Assembly (NCBI GenBank): GCA_016932015.1
Contig: JAFGDQ010000053.1
Span: forward strand, 1-39,142
Reading direction: 5' to 3'
DNA: 39,142 nt
Source of the DNA: Spirochaetota bacterium
GTDB taxonomy: Bacteria; Spirochaetota; UBA4802; JAFGDQ01
In this document: positions 27,646-35,869 of the stretch, in pieces
How positions within the stretch are numbered: the stretch's first letter is position 1
How the letters are laid out: every line of letters begins with the position of its first letter
The notes under the pieces: generated by a model
The model's database searches: none
What the model was told of the DNA's origin: nothing
Seen by the model: only the letters and a program-made list of their open reading frames with translations
Translations under genes and position numbers: made by a program

Positions 27646-29287
27646 ATCACATAACAGCAAGCCACTAAAAAATGAAGATAAAAAATCAGTCTGGTGGAAA
27701 TACGGCATCATATATCAGATTTATCCGCGCAGTTTCTACGATTCCAACGGTGACGGGGTAGGCGATATTCAGGGCATTATTCAGAAACTGGATTATTTAT
27801 CTGAACTGAGTATTGACGCAATATGGCTTTCGCCTGTTAATACTTCGCCAATGTATGACTTCGGTTATGATATTCTTGATTACAGGGAAATAGATCCCAT
27901 ATTCGGCAATTTAAATGACTTCCATCAATTGATTGAAGGGGCTCATAAAAAAAATATCCGTATTATTATGGATATGGTAATGAACCATACTTCACACCTT
28001 CATCCGTGGTTTATTGAATCAAGAAAATCAGCAAACAGCCCCAAAAGAGGCTGGTACATATGGGCTGACCCGGGAAGAAACAAGCGGCCTCCCAATAACT
28101 GGCGTTCCGCTTTCGGCGGCAGCGCGTGGGAATGGGATGAGAAATCCGGGCAGTATTACCTGCATTCCTTTCTTAAACAGCAGCCTGATGTAAACTGGAG
28201 AAACGAAGAATTAAAAGCCGCAATGTTTGACATTATAAAATACTGGCTTAACGCGGGAGTGGACGGATTCAGGCTGGATGTTGTTAACTGGTTTATCAAG
28301 GACAGGCATCTCAGGAACAATCCGTTTTCACTGATACCTCATCATTTTCAGAAACTCAGGTATGACAGGAACAGAAAAAGCGTTCATAAAATTTTCAGAG
28401 AGCTGAGAACAGTTATGAACAGCTATCCCGAAAGAATGACTGTGGGCGAAGTCTTTACAATGCCTCCGGGAGACCCGTCACTGTCCGCGAGTTATCTCGG
28501 TAAAGGTGATGACGAGCTTCATCTCGCATTCGATTTTTCTCTGATGTACCGTTTCTGGAGCGCGAGGCAGATTTACAAATGCATAAGCAGATGGTACTCG
28601 CATATACCGGAAAGAGGCTGGCCCTGCAATGTGCTTTCCAATCACGATCAGCCGAGAAGCATTACAAGATTCGGCGGAGGCAATGAATCAAAAAAACGCG
28701 CCCGTGTCGCTGCCATGCTGCTGCTTACATTAAAAGGAACTCCCTTTATTTATTACGGGGAGGAGATCGGCATGAAAAACACGAAACTTAAAAAAAAAGA
28801 CATTAAGGACCCTGTTGGCAGACTTTACTGGCCACTGTATACAGGCAGGGACCCTGCGCGAAGCCCTATGCAATGGTCTGACGAAACAAATGCCGGTTTT
28901 ACAAAAGGTGATATATGGCTTCCACTGTGTAATGACTATAAAGAAACCAATGTAAGAAAAGAATCCGAAGATACTTACTCTTTACTTAACTTCTATAAAA
29001 GGCTTATAAAGCTTAGAAAAGAGCACAAGGCTCTGTATATGGGTTCATGGGAACCTGTGCTTAAAGGCTATGACGGGATAATTGCATACTTCAGGAAATT
29101 TCAGGATGAAACGATATTTATAGTTTTAAATTTTTCAAATAAACGAAAAAAAGTACAATTACATTACAGAGGCCAGTGGAAAGTGCTGTTCTCCACTCAC
29201 AAATTCATACACGAGCATTTTATTGAGCTTTCTTTCAAGATATCCCCTTATGAAGCAACCATGATCAAGCGGCTGGGTGATCTTTAA
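27626..29287 (+). CDS. GH13 alpha-glucosidase (oligo-1,6-glucosidase-like)
   Basis: This 553-residue cytoplasmic GH13 enzyme has the N-terminal IIYQIYPRSFYDSNGDGVGD and DMVMNHTS, the catalytic nucleophile Asp218 in DGFRLDVVNWF, the acid/base Glu275 in TVGEVF, and the transition-state Asp341 in SNHDQPR. A C-terminal beta domain completes the usual fold. Likely substrates are short alpha-glucans such as isomaltose, trehalose or sucrose. Several GH13 subfamilies share this pattern. The ATG at 27626 overlaps the preceding gene, so translation is probably coupled despite a weak Shine-Dalgarno site. No signal peptide is seen. Confidence 0.93.
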   Translation: MKKIIHRSHNSKPLKNEDKKSVWWKYGIIYQIYPRSFYDSNGDGVGDIQGIIQKLDYLSELSIDAIWLSPVNTSPMYDFGYDILDYREIDPIFGNLNDFHQLIEGAHKKNIRIIMDMVMNHTSHLHPWFIESRKSANSPKRGWYIWADPGRNKRPPNNWRSAFGGSAWEWDEKSGQYYLHSFLKQQPDVNWRNEELKAAMFDIIKYWLNAGVDGFRLDVVNWFIKDRHLRNNPFSLIPHHFQKLRYDRNRKSVHKIFRELRTVMNSYPERMTVGEVFTMPPGDPSLSASYLGKGDDELHLAFDFSLMYRFWSARQIYKCISRWYSHIPERGWPCNVLSNHDQPRSITRFGGGNESKKRARVAAMLLLTLKGTPFIYYGEEIGMKNTKLKKKDIKDPVGRLYWPLYTGRDPARSPMQWSDETNAGFTKGDIWLPLCNDYKETNVRKESEDTYSLLNFYKRLIKLRKEHKALYMGSWEPVLKGYDGIIAYFRKFQDETIFIVLNFSNKRKKVQLHYRGQWKVLFSTHKFIHEHFIELSFKISPYEATMIKRLGDL

Positions 29288-29344
29288 CACATCTGGAAAC
29301 TTTTTTTATTCGTATTTCCACCGCCTCAGAACCGCCATGTTGAC

Positions 29345-29562
29345 TCACGCCATATCGCCGGTTTCCTGGACCATAACAGCATATTCCGGTGACATATTAA
29401 CTTCTTCCTGAACCATATCGGCAACTTCCGCCGTCATATCAGCTTCTTCCCTGGCCACATTGACAGCGACTTTTGCCGGATGGGTAACGACTTTCTGTTA
29501 ACGCCGTCGACCTGAGCAATGACGTTACCGGCCTTTAAAATGGAGTAACCGCATGATGAAAT
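29345..29562 (-). pseudogene. Decayed gene with 21-bp (heptad) tandem repeats
   Basis: On the minus strand a frame starts after GAGGTG with ISSCGYSILKAGNVIAQV, where ATT stands in the expected position of ATG. It shifts frame near 29485-29500 and continues through NVAREEADMTAEVADMVQEE to a TGA at 29347-29345. In the DNA, plus-strand 21-bp units beginning CATAT or similar repeat about six times, encoding a 7-residue period. Start loss, a frameshift and no better reading point to a pseudogene. The N-terminal segment recalls small flagellar rod-like proteins (MISSxGYSALxAG). That is weak inference. Confidence 0.45.
29350..29480. repeat. Imperfect 21-bp tandem repeat, about six units
   Basis: Units on the plus strand run about every 21 bases, for example CATATCGCCGGTTTCCTGG, CATATTAACTTCTTCCTGA and CATATCAGCTTCTTCCCTG. 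They diverge strongly but keep the CAT-A start and phase. The period of 21 equals three times seven and matches the heptad repeat in the minus-strand frame. Confidence 0.5.
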
Positions 29563-29592
29563 GACTGCACCTCAGTTATTCTGCACCAGCCG

Positions 29593-29629
29593 CCCGTAGA
29601 GACGCACATCCGTGGTAAGTCTCTACGGG
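29593..29629. repeat. GTAGAGAC palindromic element
   Basis: CCCGTAGAGAC (29593-29603) and its reverse complement (29619-29629) flank a 15-base loop. The loop base run GCACATCC can alternatively pair with GGATGTGT at 29629-29636. A run of T follows near 29637. The core GTAGAGAC is shared with 6921-6952. It resembles the small palindromic repeats dispersed in many bacterial genomes. Confidence 0.5.
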
Positions 29630-29702
29630 GATGTGTATTTTTTTTAAATGCTGCGGGATATCATTTCCGGGGAATAATTAATTATAACAGAAGCCTGAAT
29701 GT

Positions 29703-30026
29703 TTATTTATAAACTTTCAGGCCGAAATCCCTTACAACCTGATTTCTTTTACCGTAATATTCATACAAAATTAATTTTAAAGACGCAATCTCTCGTCTGG
29801 TATTTTTTATTTCCTGAAGATACAGATGATAAAACTTCCTTGTACGCTCTTCGGAATCTTCATATGCTTCTTTTAGCGAATTAATTCTATTGATCGCGGA
29901 CTGAATTATCTGTTCATTCACAGCCAGAGGAAAATCTTCGTTTTCATGATGATTCGCGATTCCTTCGGCCATTCTGTTAAGATTCTCAATCAGCTCTTTA
30001 TATAATCTCATGTCTATTGCAGGCAT
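29703..30026 (-). CDS. Small helical protein of unknown function
   Basis: This 107-residue protein is strongly helical and charged, with no signal or membrane segment. It ends with LYEYYGKRNQVVRDFGLKVY. I recall similar C-terminal endings (a GKRN...DFGLK pattern) in small uncharacterised bacterial proteins but cannot name a domain. AGAGGA precedes the ATG at 30026, and codon use matches the neighbours, so I accept it as a gene. It is separated by a 288-base gap from the lipoprotein at 30315, which has no recognised feature except AT-rich sequence. Confidence 0.68.
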   Translation of the reverse strand: MPAIDMRLYKELIENLNRMAEGIANHHENEDFPLAVNEQIIQSAINRINSLKEAYEDSEERTRKFYHLYLQEIKNTRREIASLKLILYEYYGKRNQVVRDFGLKVYK

Positions 30027-30314
30027 ATTATCCTCTTGGTAAATCAGCTTTTCAAATGATTAATGAATCGACTTTGCGCAGGAGTATTAGAAGCTGACTG
30101 CCTCCCGTTTAAGGAAGAACCTTTAATTAACTCATGCATTTCAGCTGTCTTTCAAATAATTTGAAAAGGAAGTCCTGAAATTAATATAATAATTCAGGTT
30201 TTCCAGTTAGTAAAGAAAAGCTTAATTCAATTAATTGAGATTATTTTGAAGGAAAAAAGTTAAGATTTTATAAAAATTTTTTGTATTTTAAGTAAATAAT
30301 CGGAAACTGTAATT

Positions 30315-30812
30315 TTAGTCGCCAGTGCCCAGAGACCAGACTCTGCATTTGTCTTTGGTGCTGACTAACGCTTCAATAAAATTATCAATTTTGATTTCTT
30401 TACCAGTATTCTCCGTAAAATATACAGGTATATGATTATATACAATGATACCATTATCAAATTTCTTTATCTTTGCAGGTTCGCCGAATTTTTTAAATTT
30501 TAATTCTTCCTCCTGCCCGAAAGTTTTAAAAAATATATTCATTGCTTTCTGATTCTCAATTGTTGAGAACATCCAGTAATCATTAACCGGGACAGGGCCT
30601 TTTTGTTTAGCTTCCGGTAAATAGGGGTAAATATCTTCTTCAAATTCAGATTTCGTAAGTAACCTGGAACTGAACTCCTGATATTTCTTTTGAGCAAGCA
30701 GTGTACACATCTCTTTCATTTCAGTTCTGGCCGCTGATGAGAAAGAATCACCGCAGGCGTTAAATAAAAATATTGACAGTATTAACAGGATTTTAGTAAT
30801 TTTAAAGTTCAT
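30315..30812 (-). CDS. Hypothetical lipoprotein
   Basis: This 165-residue protein has an N-terminal hydrophobic segment ending FLFNAC, so Cys20 is likely lipidated. The mature part is mixed helical and beta (DYWMFSTIENQKAMNIFFKT and IIVYNHIPVYFTENTG) and may be a small NTF2-like or DUF-type envelope protein. No family is certain. The ATG at 30812 lacks a Shine-Dalgarno site. It lies downstream of the hairpin at 30847-30881, so it is probably transcribed apart from the beta-helix gene. Confidence 0.7.
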   Translation of the reverse strand: MNFKITKILLILSIFLFNACGDSFSSAARTEMKEMCTLLAQKKYQEFSSRLLTKSEFEEDIYPYLPEAKQKGPVPVNDYWMFSTIENQKAMNIFFKTFGQEEELKFKKFGEPAKIKKFDNGIIVYNHIPVYFTENTGKEIKIDNFIEALVSTKDKCRVWSLGTGD

Positions 30813-30919
30813 GTTATAAATAAATATATTTTTAATTTGATTTTTTAAACTATAATCAGGGTGTTACCCTGATTATAGTTTAGATTTTTCATGTTATAAA
30901 AAATTATGTTCTTAGTTTG
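30810..30919. repeat. 30-bp imperfect direct repeats around the hairpin
   Basis: CATGTTATAAA starts two 30-base stretches at 30810-30839 and 30890-30919, identical at 25 of 30 positions. One covers the start codon of the lipoprotein gene and the other covers the stop of the beta-helix gene. The hairpin at 30847-30881 lies between them. AT-rich composition makes some of the match cheap. Confidence 0.4.
30847..30881. terminator. Perfect 16-bp hairpin after the beta-helix gene
   Basis: AAACTATAATCAGGGT (30847-30862) and its exact reverse complement (30866-30881) are separated by only 3 bases. It lies about 30 bases past the stop of the beta-helix gene at 30912. The minus-strand flank is A-rich after three T, so it is a strong hairpin with a short T tail. 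It probably ends the TonB receptor/beta-helix transcript. Confidence 0.65.
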
Positions 30920-32444
30920 CAGGAAAAGCTGTCCAGGTATCCATCCAGTTTGCACCTGCCGGATCAATTGCACCAACATAGTCAGCAGGAGTAAGGACTA
31001 CACCGGAAAATGAAGTAATTGCTGTTGTATAAGTTGTTGTTACGGCAGCTGTAGCAGCAGGCTGAAAGTCGCTTGAGCCGTTTTCTCCCCAGTAGCTTGC
31101 AGGAGCAGTAAAACTCATTGCAGCTGAAAATTCATTGTTTGCAATTATATCAGCATCAAACTTATTAACCGTAGTTGAAAGATCTTCAGCGTTGTATATT
31201 ACGTTTCCAATAGTGCTTGCTACAGCAGCTCCGAAAACAACATTTTCAAATCGGTTTGAAAGAAGTCCGCTGTAAGTACCTTCACCATTTGTATCAGTTA
31301 AACCTGTATGTGTAACATCTTCATAAAAAGCAGTATTAAATGCGCCGCTGCCAAGGTTTGTTTCTCCCTGATGAACGATTCCCTGATCTGTAATATTAGC
31401 AAAAAGCGAGTTTATAACAACAAGGGCGCCTTCTTTTTTAATATTAATTGCTGTATTCTTTTTACCCTCTCCCTGTCCAAGGAAAGTAAAGTTAGCAAAA
31501 AAGGACTGTGTAGGTCTGTTGTCATCAGCTCCTGTTCCATCATATTCTATAAAGCTGTCACCTACAGTAGCGCCTTTAGCAATTACGAAATTTTTCGCAA
31601 CGCCTGACCAGCCGTCGTCAAGGTCAAATCCATCATCATCATTATAAGTAAGTACACAATAGCTGGGACTTACAGTACCGCCGAATATTTCAATACCATC
31701 ATCAGAACCACGGTGAACCTGAACATGATCAATTGTTGTTCCACTTCCAACGCCTGCAAGGAAAATACCGTTGAATTCTTTCGCTGTTGCAATTTCATAA
31801 CCGGCAAATTCAACTCTTACATACTGCAAAGTACCGCTGCTGTCGCTATTAACATCCCCGCCGTATGCTCCGGTTCCGATCTCGGTATTTGAAGCTGTAT
31901 TTACACCTGCTTCAGTATTGCATTTAGCCTGTCCGTGTATAACAATTCCTCCCCAGTCTGAAGATGATCTGGAACCTACTGATGCGCCTGATGTGAAAAC
32001 TATTGGCGCGGATGCTGTACCGATTGCTTCAATAGCGCCTTCTTGCTGAACACTGATGTACGAAAGAACCGTTGTATCTGCAACAACTGTCGCGCCTGCA
32101 GGAATTATCAGTTTAACCAGTCTCTGTACCTGAACAGATCCGATAATCCCAATACAGGTCTCTCCTGTTAAATCATATTCCCAGTATCCGTCGGCATAAG
32201 TAACTGCCACGTCACCGATTTCACCTGTGTCTCCATTGGAAAGGTCAGCTTCATCATCTTCCTCTGTAGTACCATCTGCATCTATCCATTCAGCCGGTGC
32301 GGAAAGGTTTGACGGTATGAATACATTAGGTGTACATACAGGATTTCCTGTTGAAGTGCTATCATCATCATCTGAACTGCAGCCCATGAATGCGAATCCG
32401 GCTGCAACCAGTAAAATTAAAAATAATCTGGTAATGCTTTTCAT
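30912..32444 (-). CDS. Beta-helix surface lipoprotein partnered with a TonB receptor
   Basis: This 510-residue protein begins with a signal ending FAFMGC, giving lipidated Cys22 and then SSDDDDS. The body has the features of a right-handed parallel beta-helix: LIIPAGATVVADTT, PIVFTSGASVGSR, DWGGIVIHGQAKC, VRVEFAGYEIA and VQVHRGSDDGIEIFGGTVSP. AAGGAGG precedes the ATG at 32444. It lies 127 bases downstream of the TonB-dependent receptor on the same strand. Lipoproteins of this kind are often found beside TonB receptors and may help to bind their substrate, but the ligand is unknown. Confidence 0.85.
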   Translation of the reverse strand: MKSITRLFLILLVAAGFAFMGCSSDDDDSTSTGNPVCTPNVFIPSNLSAPAEWIDADGTTEEDDEADLSNGDTGEIGDVAVTYADGYWEYDLTGETCIGIIGSVQVQRLVKLIIPAGATVVADTTVLSYISVQQEGAIEAIGTASAPIVFTSGASVGSRSSSDWGGIVIHGQAKCNTEAGVNTASNTEIGTGAYGGDVNSDSSGTLQYVRVEFAGYEIATAKEFNGIFLAGVGSGTTIDHVQVHRGSDDGIEIFGGTVSPSYCVLTYNDDDGFDLDDGWSGVAKNFVIAKGATVGDSFIEYDGTGADDNRPTQSFFANFTFLGQGEGKKNTAINIKKEGALVVINSLFANITDQGIVHQGETNLGSGAFNTAFYEDVTHTGLTDTNGEGTYSGLLSNRFENVVFGAAVASTIGNVIYNAEDLSTTVNKFDADIIANNEFSAAMSFTAPASYWGENGSSDFQPAATAAVTTTYTTAITSFSGVVLTPADYVGAIDPAGANWMDTWTAFPAN

Positions 32445-32571
32445 TTTTCCTCCTTGGAAAATTTTAAAATTTTTTCACCCTATATTTAAACATCTTTTTT
32501 GTGCTTTTTGAAATTTCCGCCTTTTGCAAGAATAAAACAAACATGCAGACATAACCTCGCATAATCGGGCA

Positions 32572-35343
32572 TCAAAATTTCGCTGACACACTTAAAGATG
32601 TGGTGATTCCTTTATTATATGAATCAATTGTCTGTTTCTCACCATCAATTTCCTGAGTTCTTTCAATATCAGGATCAAGTATATTCTCAACATTCAGCTT
32701 AAGGCTGTATATGCCGAGCGTCTGTGAAAGAGAAACATCAAGCTTTGGATAACTTTCTTCATAAATATGTCCGTCTTCAGGTACAGTACTAACCTGTGTA
32801 ATTCTCCTGCCGAACATATTAAACAAAAGTGAAGCACTTGTTCCCCAATCCTTATTATCAAAAAAGAATCCGGTATTAACGACCCATGGAGACTGTCCCT
32901 GCAGCGGCCTGTCAGAATCCTGGCCGGAACTTTCAGAATTAAGTGTAATCTTTGAAACAATGTAGGTATAATTTCCGTAGATGGAAATATTTTTCAAAAC
33001 TTTACTGATGAAACCGAGATTCTTATTAACTTCTATTTCAGCTCCGTAATTATCAGCCTTTTCCTGATTATAATAAGTAAAAAATAAGTCCCCGCCTATA
33101 TCCAGTATTGCAGCCTCAATAGGATCCTCAATCTCCTTATAAAAGACACTTGCAGCAATAAGGTCTGTGGAATTCTGAAAGAATTCAAACCTCGCGTCAT
33201 AATTATTGATTACAGCTTTCTTAAGATCAGGATTTCCCCTTATAACACCGCCGGTTTCAAGCTCATCGTAGTATTTAAAATCCGAAGCTTCAATAAAGTC
33301 AGGCCTGTTTATTGTACGGCTGTAAGCAATCCTGAAATTTATATTATCAGTTGCGCTGTAGACCATATTCGCTGAAGGAACAAGATCAGTATCCTCTATT
33401 TTTGAACTAGTTTTTTGAGATGTATTAAACTGATTAAAGGAGTCTACTTCCTGCTGCCATTTCTCAAAGCGCAGTCCTGTAACAAGTCTTAATTTGGAGA
33501 TCAAAGGCATGTCAACCATGCCGTATCCGGCAAGAATATTCAAATCACCTTCATATGAATCAAATCCTGAAGTATCGCTTGTACCAGTTGTTTCATAAAT
33601 CTGATAGTTACCCAAGTCTATCAATGTCGGATAATCATCAATACCGGATAGCGTATTCTCATCCACTGTAGGATCAATAACATATTTAAATCTTCTTGAA
33701 TCATTTCTTCTTGTTTTATGGCTGTATCCTGTTCCAACCTGCAGTTTACTTTGCAGACCGCTCCATTGCTTGAATGGAATAGTGACCCATGGATTAAAAT
33801 CATATGTAAATTCATTGAACTCATTGAAATAACGGCGGAAGGGCTCAGTAGCGTAAATATCTCCGCTGTTATTCCTGTAAGCGACTCTTGTATCAGGCTG
33901 ATCCCTGTTAGCCCATGAGAAAGCACTATTCCATTCAAGTTTTGAATTATTCAATGATCCGAACACATGTCTGCCTGCAAGCTGAGAAAAGACCTGTGTA
34001 GTATAAACAACCTGAAGTACATCCTGAGAACCGAAGGTAGAACCGCCCATTTGTCCGTCTTTCAATCTGGCCGTTTTTTCAGAGTCATGGGTATAAAATG
34101 ATGTCAGTTTAATTTCATTATTCCTGTTAAGGCTGTATGCCGCTAAAAGAAGAAGGCTTGTATTGGTCGTCTGTTTTGACTGGTCGTAATCATAGTCAGC
34201 TTCAATAATTCCTGATTCGTATCTCTTATAATGTCCGTGAGTTGTTGCATAACCGGTTTTCTGCGATGCTGACAATAAAAGTCCGATTCTCTCGCCTTTA
34301 ATTTCATCGAATTCATAGCTGTCGCCGTATGAAAAGGAAATCTTCCCCCCTGGCATTGCGGTTGCTGTTTCAGCCTCATATATTTCGGAAAAATCCTTTC
34401 TGTATTCAACAAGCTGATCAGTAGTGTATCCTGGTAGTAATCCCGCGGGACGCAGCGCAACGCTTGAAGAGTCAACACTGTTCGGCATAGCATAAGTTCC
34501 GTCATCATATCCCAGCCAGTCCAGTTTTCCGCCGTCAAATGTATAAAAATTCTTAAATGTTGTCTCACTGTTAAAAGAAGTGGAAAGCCCGATTCTCAAC
34601 TGTTCCTCTTCAGGGAAGTCTTTTGTATTTATTGTAATAAGCCCCCCCCCGAATTCAGCAGGCATTGAAGGCAGATAAGTTTTTGATACGATCATATTAT
34701 CCATTAAACCGGTCGGGAAAATATCCAGAGGAATAACACGTTTATTAGGCAATGGAGATGAAACCTGAGATCCGTTAACGAGAACTCCTGAGTAGCGTTC
34801 TTCAAGGCCTCTTACAAAAATATATTTCCCGCCAAGTATTGTAATACCTGTAACTCTCTTCGCTGTATCAGCCGCATCAGAATCCGGTGATTTTTCTATC
34901 TGTTCCGAAGAAATAGCGTCCTGTGCTGCAGGAGCTTTCTTTCTTATTGAAATTAAAGCAGCTGCTGTGTTGTTAATTCTTTTAGCAGTAACAACAACTT
35001 CCTGCGCAGTTTTAAACGACATTGTAATGTTCACTTTGGCAGCCTTGCCCGGAACAACATCAACCTCAGCTACAGAAGTATCGTAGCTCATCATTCTGAA
35101 CTCAACTTTATGTTTTCCTTCAGGAACTCCCTGAAGTGTATAATTCCCGTCTATGTCTGTAGAAGCCACTATTCTCAGCTCTCTTATAATTACATTAACT
35201 CCGATAATAGGATCACCTGAAAGTGAATCTATAACCTTACCGCTCACCTTGCCTGTTCCCTGGGCGTACAATCCCAGTGTCAAAACAAAAATATTCAGAA
35301 TCCCCAGAATGAATCCTGCCGAAAATGCTGCTTTTTTCCCCAT
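32572..35343 (-). CDS. TonB-dependent outer-membrane receptor
   Basis: This 923-residue outer-membrane receptor has a signal peptide (about 1-27) and a CarboxypepD_reg-like domain (about 30-115, VSGKVIDSLSGDPIIGVNVI). A plug domain follows (RVTGITILGGKYIFVRGLEE, SMPAEFGGGLITINTKDFPE), then a long beta barrel ending in Phe923 (SLSVSAKF). The N-terminal carboxypeptidase-like domain is typical of FCB-type TonB receptors. AAGGAG precedes the ATG at 35343. It is the first gene of a likely unit with the beta-helix lipoprotein. It probably imports a substrate too large for porins. No substrate enzyme is in this window. Confidence 0.93.
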   Translation of the reverse strand: MGKKAAFSAGFILGILNIFVLTLGLYAQGTGKVSGKVIDSLSGDPIIGVNVIIRELRIVASTDIDGNYTLQGVPEGKHKVEFRMMSYDTSVAEVDVVPGKAAKVNITMSFKTAQEVVVTAKRINNTAAALISIRKKAPAAQDAISSEQIEKSPDSDAADTAKRVTGITILGGKYIFVRGLEERYSGVLVNGSQVSSPLPNKRVIPLDIFPTGLMDNMIVSKTYLPSMPAEFGGGLITINTKDFPEEEQLRIGLSTSFNSETTFKNFYTFDGGKLDWLGYDDGTYAMPNSVDSSSVALRPAGLLPGYTTDQLVEYRKDFSEIYEAETATAMPGGKISFSYGDSYEFDEIKGERIGLLLSASQKTGYATTHGHYKRYESGIIEADYDYDQSKQTTNTSLLLLAAYSLNRNNEIKLTSFYTHDSEKTARLKDGQMGGSTFGSQDVLQVVYTTQVFSQLAGRHVFGSLNNSKLEWNSAFSWANRDQPDTRVAYRNNSGDIYATEPFRRYFNEFNEFTYDFNPWVTIPFKQWSGLQSKLQVGTGYSHKTRRNDSRRFKYVIDPTVDENTLSGIDDYPTLIDLGNYQIYETTGTSDTSGFDSYEGDLNILAGYGMVDMPLISKLRLVTGLRFEKWQQEVDSFNQFNTSQKTSSKIEDTDLVPSANMVYSATDNINFRIAYSRTINRPDFIEASDFKYYDELETGGVIRGNPDLKKAVINNYDARFEFFQNSTDLIAASVFYKEIEDPIEAAILDIGGDLFFTYYNQEKADNYGAEIEVNKNLGFISKVLKNISIYGNYTYIVSKITLNSESSGQDSDRPLQGQSPWVVNTGFFFDNKDWGTSASLLFNMFGRRITQVSTVPEDGHIYEESYPKLDVSLSQTLGIYSLKLNVENILDPDIERTQEIDGEKQTIDSYNKGITTSLSVSAKF

Positions 35344-35869
35344 GACTGCTCCTTCTCAATGATTAAAATTAATAGATTTCGAAATATCATCAAAAGGCTT
35401 GTTTTTTATCTATATACAGCCGGAACGTTTGATAATTATTTCGTATTTGTATTTTTTTTGTTAAAAATTTTTGAAAAATACCAGCTTTTTAAAAACCGGA
35501 TAATTTTCTTAAATCTGCTGAAAGTATTTTCAGCTTTTTAAGAATGGATTACCGGATGTCAGAATTTTTCTTTACCGGTAGTATTCGAGGGCTGGATAAA
35601 AAAATTATAAAGATACTGTGAAAATAATATATAATTCTTCCTGATTTCTTAATTTGTGATTTCTCACCGCCGGGCTACAGCGTTTCTCCTTAAATGTACG
35701 CAAAAATTAAAAATTCCATTCCGAGGAATGAATACAAATTTATTATTATTTAATTTTTTTTTTATTTTTTGTTAACAATCTGCAAACATTTTATCCACGA
35801 CTGATATTTTGACTTATCAAAGAAATAAACGGAATTATTTCTTCCAGCATTTCTGACAAAAGGATTTAT
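35344..35869. other. Divergent promoter region of receptor and EAL gene
   Basis: This 526-base AT-rich gap holds the promoters for the receptor (minus) and the EAL gene (plus). GCTGAAA-gtat-TTTCAGC (35517-35534) is followed by TTTTT on the plus strand and reads as a terminator-like or leader hairpin. CATTCC-ga-GGAATG (near 35720) is a second dyad. I see no gene. Confidence 0.45.

Noticed and set aside
35359-35541. 60-codon frame in the receptor/EAL gap
   Set aside because: Phe-, Ile- and Lys-rich with no ribosome site. It crosses hairpins in the promoter region.
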